From Streptomyces albireticuli (GTDB lineage: Bacteria; Actinomycetota; Actinomycetes; Streptomycetales; Streptomycetaceae): a DNA stretch of 64,000 nucleotides. The stretch's first letter is position 1; the number at the start of each line of letters is the position of its first letter. Position numbers and translations under genes: made by a program. The stretch covers positions 124,001-188,000 of the forward strand of contig NZ_JAJQQS010000013.1 of NCBI RefSeq assembly GCF_021228125.1. Direction: 5' to 3'. Of the stretch, positions 1-8,054 are shown one piece after another. The notes below the pieces were generated by a model. It was not told the origin of the DNA and did no database searches. It saw only the letters and a list, made by a program, of their open reading frames with translations.

Positions 1-146
1 GAGTGCCCCCGACGGCTACGACACTTGTCCATATGGCTTCCACGGCACCAGCTGATCACAGCGGGCGCCGGTGCGTCGGGGCCTCGTCGGAACGCGCCGG
101 GAAGCCGGTGACCGCACTCGCCGAAACCCGTTCTCCCCGCGCGGAG

Positions 147-707
147 TCAGGACTGCCCCTTGGCCGCCCGCCATTCCGGTGCGAGCACCGACCAGATCTC
201 CTCGTCGTGCCGCTTGCCCCGGTACAGGTAGCTCTCCCGCAGCACGCCGTCCTTCGTCATCCCGAGCCGCCGGGCTACGGCGATGCTGGGTTCGTTCTCC
301 GCCGAGACCCACCACTCCACGCGGTGGATGCCGCGCTCCTCGACGGCCCAGTCGACGATCGCGCGTACGGCGCGGGTCACGAGCCCCTTGCCCACCGCGG
401 ACGGCTCGAGCCAGCAGCCCGCCTCGGCGGTGCGCTGTGCGACGTCCATCCTCCGGAAGAGCACCGCGCCGACCAGCCGGCCGTCCGTCCGGATGCCGTA
501 GAGGCGCCCGGCGTCGGCCGCGGTCCGCTCCGCGTAGGCCTGGAGGAACGCGCGGCTGGACTCCAGGTCGGTGACGACGTCGGGCAGTCCGTTGTACTGT
601 CCGATGAACTCCCGCCCCCGGTCCACATGGGCCAGGAACTCCTCGGCCCGCCACGGTTCGAGCGGGCACAGCTCGGCCCCGTCGTCGCCCAGGGATATCG
701 CGTACAT
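147..707 (-). CDS. GNAT family N-acetyltransferase (RimJ/RimL type)
   Basis: The 186-residue protein has the single-domain GNAT layout: an N-terminal alpha region, a central strand with LVGAVLFRRMD, an acetyl-CoA loop region around AVGKGLVTRAVRAIVDWA (residues 104-121), then the ENEPSIAVARRLGM and YLYRGKRHDEEIWSVL segments usual in RimL-like enzymes that acetylate the N-terminal amine of a small substrate or protein. The ATG at 707 was chosen because it begins just before the first conserved strand; the open frame upstream lacks GNAT similarity. The TetR gene upstream is on the same strand, 122 bp away. The acceptor substrate cannot be told from sequence. Confidence 0.85.
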   Translation of the reverse strand: MYAISLGDDGAELCPLEPWRAEEFLAHVDRGREFIGQYNGLPDVVTDLESSRAFLQAYAERTAADAGRLYGIRTDGRLVGAVLFRRMDVAQRTAEAGCWLEPSAVGKGLVTRAVRAIVDWAVEERGIHRVEWWVSAENEPSIAVARRLGMTKDGVLRESYLYRGKRHDEEIWSVLAPEWRAAKGQS

Positions 708-829
708 CGTCACCTTCCACGGTCGGCACCAGCGCGCTCGGCGCGAGCGGATCTTCTCATGGGAGGTGTCACGGCGGGCCGGGCAGGACGGGCGCCCGGG
801 CGAAGGGCCGGCCGTCACACCGTCCCCCG

Positions 830-1405
830 TCACTCCGGCGGCAGGACGCGTGTGACCACCGTTTCCACCAGTGCGTCGAGGTCCCTGTCGGAGAGCATCT
901 CCGGCAGGGTGAAGTACTCCACCAGAAGGCCGGTCATGGCGAGGTAGAGGACGAGCACGGTGTCCTCGTCGCCGGGCAGGCCGGCGTCCAGGTGGAAGCG
1001 GACGTTCTCGTCCAGGGCGGCGCGGACGGCGCGGTTGAGTTCGGCCTGGAGGGCCGGACGGCGGGTGGCCTCCAGGCGGAGTTCCAGCATGGCCAGGTAA
1101 CCGGTGCGTTCGGCGGTCATGCGGCGCACCAGCCACCGCATCAGCTCGACGACCAGTTCACGGGTGGGCGCGGGGCGCATGGCCTCGTCGACCTGGGCCG
1201 GGTCGGGGGCCATACGCACATGGATGCGGCTGCCCGCCTGGGTGAACAGGTCGTCCCTGCTGGCGAAGTAGTTGGACGCCGTGCCGACGGGGACACCCGC
1301 CTGGGTGTCGACCGCGCGAAAGGTAAGGCCGCGCGCCCCCTCGCGCGCCAATACCTCGATGGCGGCGTCGACGAGCGCCGTTCTGCGTTCGGGATTCCTG
1401 GCCAT
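830..1405 (-). CDS. TetR family transcriptional regulator
   Basis: The 191-residue protein begins with a typical TetR DNA-binding domain: RRTALVDAAIEVLAREGARG, then the recognition turn with AVDTQAGVPVGTASNYFASR at residues 29-48. The rest is an all-helical ligand-binding domain. It is divergent from a DHFR-fold reductase gene starting at 1580, and the 174-bp gap contains a perfect inverted repeat (1444-1463), so autoregulation and control of the reductase are the natural inference. The ligand is unknown. Confidence 0.9.
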   Translation of the reverse strand: MARNPERRTALVDAAIEVLAREGARGLTFRAVDTQAGVPVGTASNYFASRDDLFTQAGSRIHVRMAPDPAQVDEAMRPAPTRELVVELMRWLVRRMTAERTGYLAMLELRLEATRRPALQAELNRAVRAALDENVRFHLDAGLPGDEDTVLVLYLAMTGLLVEYFTLPEMLSDRDLDALVETVVTRVLPPE

Positions 1406-1443
1406 CCGCGTCTCCTCCGACTTTCCGTGCGGCTTCCGAGGGA

Positions 1444-1463
1444 CTTCCGAAAAACTTCGGAAG
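1444..1463. promoter_or_regulatory. Inverted repeat, probable TetR operator
   Basis: CTTCCGAA-AAAC-TTCGGAAG gives two perfect 8-bp arms with a 4-bp spacer, 39 bp upstream of the tetR start and about 117 bp upstream of the divergent reductase. A partial extra half-site CTTCCGAG lies at 1434-1441. Length and position fit a TetR dimer site. Binding itself is inferred. Confidence 0.55.
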
Positions 1464-1579
1464 AAAGGTCTTGCGCAACCACTACAGATGAAGCACTATA
1501 TGCGAAGTGGTTCTCCGGTGGGGTGAGGAATCCCGCCACGACCACCTCACCTCATCTCCCACAGAAACCGAGGATCACC

Positions 1580-2164
1580 TTGCGCCACCTCACCTACTTC
1601 GTCGCCTGCTCGATCGACGGCTTCATCGGCGACCCGAGTGGTGACGCTTCCTCCATGTACCAGTACGTCGACGAGGAGTTCCTCGACTTCCTCAAGACGG
1701 ACTACCCGGAGACCATCTCGGCCGGAGGCCGGGCGGCCCTCGGCCTCGAGGGCCTGGAGAGCCGCCGGTTCGACACGGTCGTCCAGGGCCGCGCCAGCTA
1801 CCAGCTCGCCCTGGACGCCGGCGTCACCAGCCCGTACGGGCACCTCCGCGAGTACGTCGCGTCGCGCACGGTCGGCGAGTCGCCCGACGCGAACGTCACG
1901 CTCATCACCGAGGACCTGGTCGGCAAGATCCGCGAACTGAAGGCCGAGGACAGCGAGCTGGGCATCTGGCTCTGCGGCGGCTCGCGCGTCGCGGGCGAGC
2001 TGCTGGACGAGGTCGACGAGCTCGTCATCAAGACCTACCCGCAGGTGTACGGCTCGGGCATGCCGATGTTCGGCTCCGACTTCGCGGTCACCGATTTCAC
2101 CCTCGACTCCGTGCGGGCGTTCGACAACGGAGCACTCGTCAGGAAGTACAGCCGTAAGCGGTAA
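1580..2164 (+). CDS. Dihydrofolate reductase family protein (RibD C-terminal-like)
   Basis: This 194-residue protein has the RibD_C/DHFR-like fold: YFVACSIDGFIGD near the N-terminus, VVQGRASYQLAL in the middle, and the nucleotide-binding stretch IWLCGGSRVAGELL followed by VDELVIKTYPQVYGSGMPMF. Such stand-alone proteins are NAD(P)H-dependent reductases of mostly unknown substrate. The TTG at 1580 is taken as start because it directly precedes the first conserved strand. A weak promoter (TTGCGC at 1471, TATATG at 1497, 20-bp spacer) lies just downstream of the TetR palindrome, so the adjacent TetR protein probably represses it. Confidence 0.8.
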   Translation: MRHLTYFVACSIDGFIGDPSGDASSMYQYVDEEFLDFLKTDYPETISAGGRAALGLEGLESRRFDTVVQGRASYQLALDAGVTSPYGHLREYVASRTVGESPDANVTLITEDLVGKIRELKAEDSELGIWLCGGSRVAGELLDEVDELVIKTYPQVYGSGMPMFGSDFAVTDFTLDSVRAFDNGALVRKYSRKR

Positions 2165-2389
2165 CACCGACGGCGGCCCCTGACCGGCGCGTCGAGGGGG
2201 TGGTTCCGGCCGCCCCCTCGCGTCCGAGATCCGGCCGGTCGATCCCGCGCACCGCTTGTCGGCGACCACGGGATCCTTGCATGATCTCCTCCACAGTCGG
2301 CAATACGTCACGCACGCGCAGGATCATGCTGGACGATGCCTCTACGATCCGTCAGCACCCCACCGTGCGCCGAAGAGAGGGAGCGGTTC

Positions 2390-3181
2390 GTGCCGGATGC
2401 TCAGCTGGAAACCAACGGAATCAAGGAGCAGTACGCCTTCAAGGTGGCTGCGGACCTGGAACACAACACCAAGGAACAGGAACGCATCGGCGCCGAAGTG
2501 ACCGCGCTGGAGGAGCGGTTGCGCGCGCTGCGCCGCGACCACACCCTGCTGGTCGGTGTGCAGCGGGCGCTGGGCAAGGAGGCCGCCGCGGCACCGGTGC
2601 CCCAGGAGGCGACCGGGACGGCGACGGTTCCCAAGCCCCGTCCGGCCGCCGCCGAGGCCAAGCCGGCCAGACGGCGGAAGGCGACCACCACCAAGGCCGC
2701 CACCACCAAGGCGCCCGCCGGGAAGACGACCGTCGCCAAGGCCCGGAAGAACAGCGCCAAGTCCCCGGACGCGAAGGCCGACACCAAGGTCGAGAAGGCC
2801 GCGAAGGCCCCGAAGTCCGAGAAGGCGGAGAGCGCCGGGAAGACGGAGAAGACCGACCAGGCCGGCCCGAAGACCGCGGGGCCGACGCTGGTCAGCCTCG
2901 TCCGCGAGGTGCTCGGCCGGCAGTCGGAGCCCCGCTCCGCGGCCGAGATCGCCGCCGCCGTCGCCGAGGCGCGGCCCGATCGCACCATCAAGCCCACGGT
3001 GGTGCGCACGACAGTGGAAGGACTGGTCGCCAAGGGGCAGGCGCAGCGCACCAAGCAGGGCACGTCCGTCTTCTACGCCGCGCCGGACGACGCGCCCGCC
3101 GCACCGGCGGAGTCCACTCGTACGGCCGGTGCCGCCGACGCGGACGGGCCCGCCGGCGGCACCGGGCCCGCCACCGCCTGA
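2390..3181 (+). CDS. Lys/Ala/Pro-rich basic protein with C-terminal winged-helix-like domain
   Basis: The 263-residue protein has three parts. An N-terminal coiled coil (residues about 10-55: EHNTKEQERIGAEVTALEER) comes first. A long low-complexity linker follows with many K, A, T and P and repeated TTKA/KAEK-like units, resembling histone-H1-like tails. The last part is a compact domain (about residues 172-235) with SAAEIAAAVAEARPD and VVRTTVEGLVAKGQ, which looks like a winged helix or HARE-HTH fold. A nucleic-acid-binding role is inferred from the composition and the C-terminal domain. The GTG at 2390, behind an AGAGAGGGAG purine tract, was preferred over an in-frame ATG at 2336. Confidence 0.65.
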   Translation: MPDAQLETNGIKEQYAFKVAADLEHNTKEQERIGAEVTALEERLRALRRDHTLLVGVQRALGKEAAAAPVPQEATGTATVPKPRPAAAEAKPARRRKATTTKAATTKAPAGKTTVAKARKNSAKSPDAKADTKVEKAAKAPKSEKAESAGKTEKTDQAGPKTAGPTLVSLVREVLGRQSEPRSAAEIAAAVAEARPDRTIKPTVVRTTVEGLVAKGQAQRTKQGTSVFYAAPDDAPAAPAESTRTAGAADADGPAGGTGPATA

Positions 3182-3441
3182 CGGCGCCCGCACGGGGCTG
3201 CCGGCCGACCGGCCGACCGATGTGGCGAGAAGCCCATGGGAGGTCAGGGAGATCCGGCAGCCCCCGGCCGGATCCGCGAGGATCCGGCGGGCGGGGAGAC
3301 CCGCCCGCCGGTGTGTTCACCCCGGCCACCCGGTGGGTACGAAACGGTGACGCGCGGTCGCGCCGCCTCGGTGCGTACGCCCCCGGCGCGTACCGCCCCG
3401 CCGGGACCCGCGCGACCGGCTCGCGCACAGGAGGACGCCAC

Positions 3442-4680
3442 GTGACGGACAGGCCGTGGACGACCGTGCTGCCCGCGGGCGTGGCGGCCTCGGTCCTCGG
3501 CCTCGTCACCACCATGGCGGGCCCACCGCGCGCCGTCCCCACCCGTGTGCGACACGATCTCGCGGACGGCGGTCCCGGACTCGCCCTCGCGTACGCCCAG
3601 TTGGACCGGTGCTCACCGGATCCGGGCCCGCGCGCCATGGCCGACGGGTACCTCGCCGCCACGGTCGGGGGAGCCGAGTCCGCCGGCACGCCGCCCGGCC
3701 TGTTCGGCGGCCTGGCGGGGCCCGCCTTCGCGGCCTGGTCGCTGTCGCGTGACACCGCTTCGCTCACGGCGCTGGACGAACGCGTCCGGGCCGAAGTGCC
3801 CGTACGGGCCCGGGCGCTCGCCCGCGCCCATGGGGTCGCGGCCCGTGCCTTCGACGTCATCTCGGGCCTCACCGGAACCGGCGCCTACCTGCTGTGCCGG
3901 GCCGCGGAGGACCCCGCGTCGGAGGACGCCCTGCGTACGGTGCTGACTTCCCTGGTGGCACTGTGCGGTGAGCGCGCGGGCCTCCCCCACTGGCACACCC
4001 CCGTCGGGGCGATACGGGACGCCGGGCGCCGCGCCGAATGCCCGTACGGGGCCCTCAACTGCGGTATGGCGCACGGAATCGCCGGGACCGTCGCGCTGCT
4101 CGCCCTGGCCCTGAGGTCCGGCATCACCGTTCCGGGGCACCGGGAAGCCCTCGTACGGGCGGCAGCGTGGCTGGGCGCTCGGAGCGGCGAGGACGAGTGG
4201 GGGCCCGACTGGCCGGCCGTCGTCCCCCTTCCCGGGCCCTCGTCGACCGCGCCCCCGGCCCGGCCCATGGCGGGGCGCGGCTCGTGGTGCTACGGCGCCC
4301 CGGGGATCGCCCGGGCGCTCTGGCTCGCCGGGGACGCCGTCGGCGACGACCGGCAACGCGCTCTCGCGGTACGCGCGCTGAAGGCCGCGCACCGCCGCCC
4401 GCCCGCGCGCCGCCGCGCCGGCACCGCTCCCGGCCTGTGCCACGGCATGGCGGGCCTGCTCCAGATCACGCTGCGGTTCGCGCACGACACCGGGGACGCG
4501 GAGTTCTCGGCGGCGGCCGTGGAGCTCACCCGCCGCCTCCTGACGTGGTGCGAGAAGGACAGGGCGTTCGCCGAGGAGGGGCCGGGGTTCCTCGACGGCG
4601 CGGCCGGGGTCGTCCTCGCCCTGCTCGCCGCCGCCACGGACACCGCCCCCGCGTGGGACCGGGTGCTGCTCCTGTCCTGA
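3442..4680 (+). CDS. Stand-alone lanthionine synthetase C-like protein (LanC type)
   Basis: LanC enzymes use zinc to add Cys thiols to dehydroalanine or dehydrobutyrine in precursor peptides. The 412-residue product keeps every residue expected from the NisC family: Asp138 in FDVISGLTGTGAYLL, His211 in GMAHGIAG, Arg279 and zinc ligand Cys283 in RGSWCYGAPG, and Cys333-His334 in GLCHGMAGLL. The spacing closely matches NisC. Length is normal. The GTG at 3442 follows a strong AGGAGG. No LanB/LanM dehydratase, precursor peptide, protease or transporter lies on either side, so this is an orphan cyclase gene. A non-lanthipeptide (LanCL-like glutathione-adduct) role is possible, but that cannot be decided here. 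Confidence 0.85.
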   Translation: MTDRPWTTVLPAGVAASVLGLVTTMAGPPRAVPTRVRHDLADGGPGLALAYAQLDRCSPDPGPRAMADGYLAATVGGAESAGTPPGLFGGLAGPAFAAWSLSRDTASLTALDERVRAEVPVRARALARAHGVAARAFDVISGLTGTGAYLLCRAAEDPASEDALRTVLTSLVALCGERAGLPHWHTPVGAIRDAGRRAECPYGALNCGMAHGIAGTVALLALALRSGITVPGHREALVRAAAWLGARSGEDEWGPDWPAVVPLPGPSSTAPPARPMAGRGSWCYGAPGIARALWLAGDAVGDDRQRALAVRALKAAHRRPPARRRAGTAPGLCHGMAGLLQITLRFAHDTGDAEFSAAAVELTRRLLTWCEKDRAFAEEGPGFLDGAAGVVLALLAAATDTAPAWDRVLLLS

Positions 4681-4713
4681 GGCGCACCTGACGGAGCGCC
4701 CGGCCGCCGGGGG

Positions 4714-4797
4714 ACGGCAGCCCCGCGCGCGGGGAAAGGCGGGAGGCCTGCCGGGCGCGTACGCCCTTCCCCGCACGGCAGCCCCGTGCGCGGGGAA
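4714..4797. repeat. Two GC-rich palindromic repeats with 61-bp period (CRISPR-like or twin terminator)
   Basis: A 23-bp unit starting ACGGCAGCCCCG and ending CGCGGGGAA occurs at 4714-4736 and 4775-4797 with one mismatch. The start-to-start distance is 61 bp, exactly the repeat-plus-spacer length of type I-E CRISPR arrays, and the CCCCG...CGGGG palindrome resembles I-E repeats. Only two units exist and no cas gene is in the window. The pair also sits between convergent genes (3442-4680 and 4864-5775), where hairpin terminators are expected. Both readings remain open. Confidence 0.45.
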
Positions 4798-4863
4798 GAG
4801 CGCGCCCCACGGCTCGTACCCCTGGAGGATCCGGACCGCGGGAAGCACACGCCCCGCCTCCGG

Positions 4864-5775
4864 TCAGCCCGCCCGGAGGCGGTCGAGCACCTTGACGCCG
4901 AGCTCCAGCGCCTCGTCCGGCTCCCGCACGCACTGCTGGAGGTCGAGGAAGCAGCTGTCGGCACCTGAGGCGCGTACGCCCGCCAGGAGCGTGGTGATGT
5001 CCTCGCACGTGGCCCCCGGGCGCGGGTTGTGCCGCAGGATCCGGCGCAGCGCGTCCGGGTCGCGGCCCGCTTCCTCGGCCGCCCGCCGGGCCGTGCCCCA
5101 CAGCCCGGCGTGGGCCTCGGGCGGCAGGACGACGCCGACCCAGCCGTCGGCGACGCGGCCGACACGGCGCATGGCGGCCGGGCTGAACCCGCCCAGATAG
5201 ACGGGCGGGCAAGGGCGCTGGGCGGGGCGCAGGCCGATGTGGGAGCGCGGGATCGTCCAGTGCGGCCCCTCGTGCGCGAACTCCTCGCGCGTCCACATGC
5301 CCTTGAGGATGTCGAGGATCTCGTCCAGGCGGGCGCCCCGCTCGGTGAAGTCGGCGTTGACCGCCGTGTACTCGTCGCGCATCCAGCCGATGCCGAGACC
5401 GACGTCCAGCCTGCCACCGCTCACCAGGTCCAGGGAGGTGAGGCTCCGGGCGAGCAGCGACGGCGGGTACCAGGGGGCGTTGAGCGTGCTGGTGCCCAGC
5501 CGGGCCCGGCTCGTCGCCGTGGCGGCGACCGTCAGCACGGTGAGCGGGTCGAGGAAGGTCTTGTACTCGGGCGGGTACGGGTTCTCGGGGGTGTGCCCCG
5601 GGTAGATGTCGCTCGGTTCCACGGGGGTCAGGGAGCGGTCCCCCACCCAGAGCGAGTCGAATCCGGCGGCTTCCGCGTCCCGGGCGAACCCGGCGATCGC
5701 CTCGGGCCGCGCGTGAGTGCCGTACTGCGGCAGGGCTATGCCCAGGCCCATGCCCGTTTCCATGCCTTTTTCCAT
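4864..5775 (-). CDS. LLM class F420-dependent oxidoreductase
   Basis: The 303-residue protein has a luciferase-like TIM barrel: GIALPQYGTHARPEAIAGFA at the N-terminus, FDSLWVGDRSL, ARLGTSTLNAPWYPPSLLAR, the SGGRLDVGLGIGWMRDEY segment and PCPPVYLGGFSPAAMRRVGR. These are typical of actinobacterial oxidoreductases that use cofactor F420 (or FMN) for hydride transfer. The substrate is unknown. Three in-frame ATGs lie at 5775, 5763 and 5751; the conserved fold begins after the third, so the exact start is uncertain. It is divergent from the histidine kinase gene at 5947 and convergent with the LanC gene. Confidence 0.85.
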   Translation of the reverse strand: MEKGMETGMGLGIALPQYGTHARPEAIAGFARDAEAAGFDSLWVGDRSLTPVEPSDIYPGHTPENPYPPEYKTFLDPLTVLTVAATATSRARLGTSTLNAPWYPPSLLARSLTSLDLVSGGRLDVGLGIGWMRDEYTAVNADFTERGARLDEILDILKGMWTREEFAHEGPHWTIPRSHIGLRPAQRPCPPVYLGGFSPAAMRRVGRVADGWVGVVLPPEAHAGLWGTARRAAEEAGRDPDALRRILRHNPRPGATCEDITTLLAGVRASGADSCFLDLQQCVREPDEALELGVKVLDRLRAG

Positions 5776-5946
5776 GGCCTCATCCTGCACTTGGGGTGGT
5801 GCCGCCCCCTGAGAACCACTCACGTGACGCCTGTCACCCCGCTGTCGCACCACCGTCCGCACGGCTCGCACGCCTGCCGACCGCGCGCCGGGCGGCACCG
5901 CCGCGCCCCTCGTGCGACCCCGTGCCCACCCGGGAGGGTGCCCGAG

Positions 5947-7227
5947 GTGTCCAATAATGATCACGTGTACGAAACGAGCGCCCCGGTGGCGGACCGGACC
6001 GGCCCGCGCGCCCTGCGGGCGGACCTGTTCAGCCCGCGCCGGCGGCCCATGCCTCCGCTGACCTGGCCCCGTCACCTGCCGCTGCTGCCCCATGTCCTGG
6101 TGTGCCTCGGCGCCGTGTCCCTGTCGGCCACGGGGGCGGACCCGGCGGCCCGGACCCTGGCGATCGCGCACGCGGCCACCCTGGTGGCGGCGCTGTGGTG
6201 GCCGGCGCCCGCGTGGTGGCTGTCGACGGTCCTCGTCGTCGGCATCGCGGTGGGGCATCCTCCTACCCACGACAATCAGATCTGGGCGTGGATCGTGCAC
6301 GCCGGGGTGCTCTTCCTCCTCGCGCTGCGCGTACGCCTGTCCTCGGCGGCGGTGGCGGCGGCGCTCAGCGCCCTGCCGCCCGTCCTCCTGAAGGTGGCCG
6401 GCCGACCCATCGGCTCGTGGTCGGTGGTCGCCGGGGCCCTCGTCCTCTACGTCGCGGCCGTGTTCGTCGGCGCCGTGGCACGCGGCCGTCGGGAGGACCG
6501 GGAACGCCTCACCGCGCAGATCGCCGCCACCGCCCGTGAACGGGCGCGGCGTACGGTCCTGGAGGAGCGCGCCCGGATCGCCCGCGAGCTGCACGACGTC
6601 GTGGCCCACCACATGTCGGTGATCTCGGTCAAGGCCGACGCCGCGCCCTACCGCGTCCAGGACCCGCCGCGGGAGCTGGTCACCGAACTGGCGGCGATCC
6701 GGGCCAACGCGCTGGAGGGGTTGACCGAACTGCGGCGCCTGCTCGGCCTGCTGCGTTCCGAGACCGACGGTCACGGCGCGGCGGTCACCTCCGACGTCAC
6801 CGTCCCGCGGCCCTCCCTCGCCCGGCTCGACGCGCTGCTCGGCAACGTCCGCGCCACCGGGCTGCGGGTCTCCTACCGGGTCGAAGGCACCGCCCGTACC
6901 CTGTCCCCGGGCGCGGAGCTGTCGGCGTACCGCATCGTCCAGGAGGCCCTCAGCAACGCCCTGCGCCACGCGCCCGGCGCCACGGTCCGCGTCGAACTCG
7001 CCTATTCCACCGACTGGTTGAGCATACGAGTCGCCAACGGCCCCGGCACGCGACCGGCCGACCCCTCGCCCGGCACCGGTCACGGCCTCACCGGCATGCG
7101 GGAGCGGGCCGCGATGCTGGGCGGCCGCCTCGCCGCCGGGCCCACCCCTGACGGCGGCTACGAGGTCGCCGTGACACTGCCGGCCCCCGACCGCTCCCCC
7201 GCCGCCGACGAGGAGACCCCCGCATGA
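5947..7227 (+). CDS. Two-component sensor histidine kinase (NarX/DesK-like, HisKA_3)
   Basis: This 426-residue kinase has an N-terminal membrane region of four to five hydrophobic segments (about residues 30-175) with no large extracellular loop. A dimerisation helix with the phospho-acceptor His follows in ERARIARELHDVVAHHMSVI, then an HATPase_c domain with IVQEALSNALRHAP and GTGHGLTGMRERAAMLGG. It overlaps the response regulator by 4 bp (ATGA), so the two form one signalling operon. GTG 5947 has GGGAGG about 9 bp upstream; GTG 5965 is an alternative start. The signal is unknown and may be membrane stress. Confidence 0.88.
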   Translation: MSNNDHVYETSAPVADRTGPRALRADLFSPRRRPMPPLTWPRHLPLLPHVLVCLGAVSLSATGADPAARTLAIAHAATLVAALWWPAPAWWLSTVLVVGIAVGHPPTHDNQIWAWIVHAGVLFLLALRVRLSSAAVAAALSALPPVLLKVAGRPIGSWSVVAGALVLYVAAVFVGAVARGRREDRERLTAQIAATARERARRTVLEERARIARELHDVVAHHMSVISVKADAAPYRVQDPPRELVTELAAIRANALEGLTELRRLLGLLRSETDGHGAAVTSDVTVPRPSLARLDALLGNVRATGLRVSYRVEGTARTLSPGAELSAYRIVQEALSNALRHAPGATVRVELAYSTDWLSIRVANGPGTRPADPSPGTGHGLTGMRERAAMLGGRLAAGPTPDGGYEVAVTLPAPDRSPAADEETPA

Positions 7228-7898
7228 CGATCCGTGTGCTCATCGCCGACGACCAGGGCATGCTCCGGGAGGCCTTCTCGGTCCTGCTCGGCGCCCAGCC
7301 CGACATCGACGTCGTCGCCACCGCCGAGGACGGCGCGGAAGCCGTCGCCCGGGCGGAGGAGCTGGCGCCGGACGTCGTCGTCATGGACATCCGGATGCCC
7401 GGCGTCGACGGCATCGAGGCCACCCGCCGGATCGCCTCCCGCCCCGGGACCCGTACGAAGATCCTCATCCTGACCACCTTCGACCTCGACGCGTACGTGT
7501 ACGAGGCGCTGCGGGCCGGCGCCTCCGGTTTCCTCCTCAAGGACGCCTCCGGCATCCAGCTCGCCGAGGCCGTACGGGTGGTGGCCCGGGGCGAGGCCCT
7601 GCTGTCGTCCGAGCTCACCAAGCGGCTCATCGCGGAGTTCGCCCGTACGAGCCCCGTGGCCGGGCGGTCGGCGGGGGTGCGCGTCGAGGCGCTCACCGAC
7701 CGGGAGACGGAGGTCCTCACGCGGGTGGCCCAGGGGCTGTCCAACGCCGAGATCGCCCGGGTGCTGGTCGTCGCCGAGGAGACGGTCAAAACGCATGTGG
7801 GCCGCGTCCTGCGCAAGCTGGGGCTGCGCGACCGTACGCAGGCGGCCGTCTTCGCCTACGAGAGCGGGCTGGTCACCCCCGGCGGCACGGGCCCGTGA
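7224..7898 (+). CDS. NarL/FixJ-type response regulator (LuxR HTH)
   Basis: The 224-residue protein has a receiver domain (residues 1-120) with acidic pocket IADDQ, the phosphorylatable Asp in VVVMDIRMPGVDG and the Lys in GFLLKDAS. A GerE/LuxR helix-turn-helix follows (about residues 155-215: LTDRETEVLTRVAQGLSNAE, VKTHVGRVLRKLGLRDRTQA). It is the cognate partner of the upstream kinase. The esterase gene 156 bp downstream on the same strand is a possible but unproven target. Confidence 0.92.
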   Translation: MTIRVLIADDQGMLREAFSVLLGAQPDIDVVATAEDGAEAVARAEELAPDVVVMDIRMPGVDGIEATRRIASRPGTRTKILILTTFDLDAYVYEALRAGASGFLLKDASGIQLAEAVRVVARGEALLSSELTKRLIAEFARTSPVAGRSAGVRVEALTDRETEVLTRVAQGLSNAEIARVLVVAEETVKTHVGRVLRKLGLRDRTQAAVFAYESGLVTPGGTGP

Positions 7899-8054
7899 GG
7901 GGCGCGCGTCCCTCCTGAGAGCTACGCCGCGGGTCAGCTCCGCAGGGGGACGCGGAAGAGGGGCCGGCCGGGCGACGCTCGGGGTGTGCTCACGCGGCGG
8001 AGGCCGTCCGCCGCGAGTGCCCCTCGTGCCGGATCCCGTCGAAGGAACACCGTC

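Noticed and set aside
1..146. Possible gene at the left window edge.
   Set aside because: No frame shows a recognisable family and codon pattern is not convincing; it is likely intergenic.
4864..7083. Long open frame (739 codons, minus strand) covering the LLM gene and the region antisense to the histidine kinase.
   Set aside because: Only the C-terminal LLM part has family motifs; the upstream part is the GC-rich shadow of the kinase gene.
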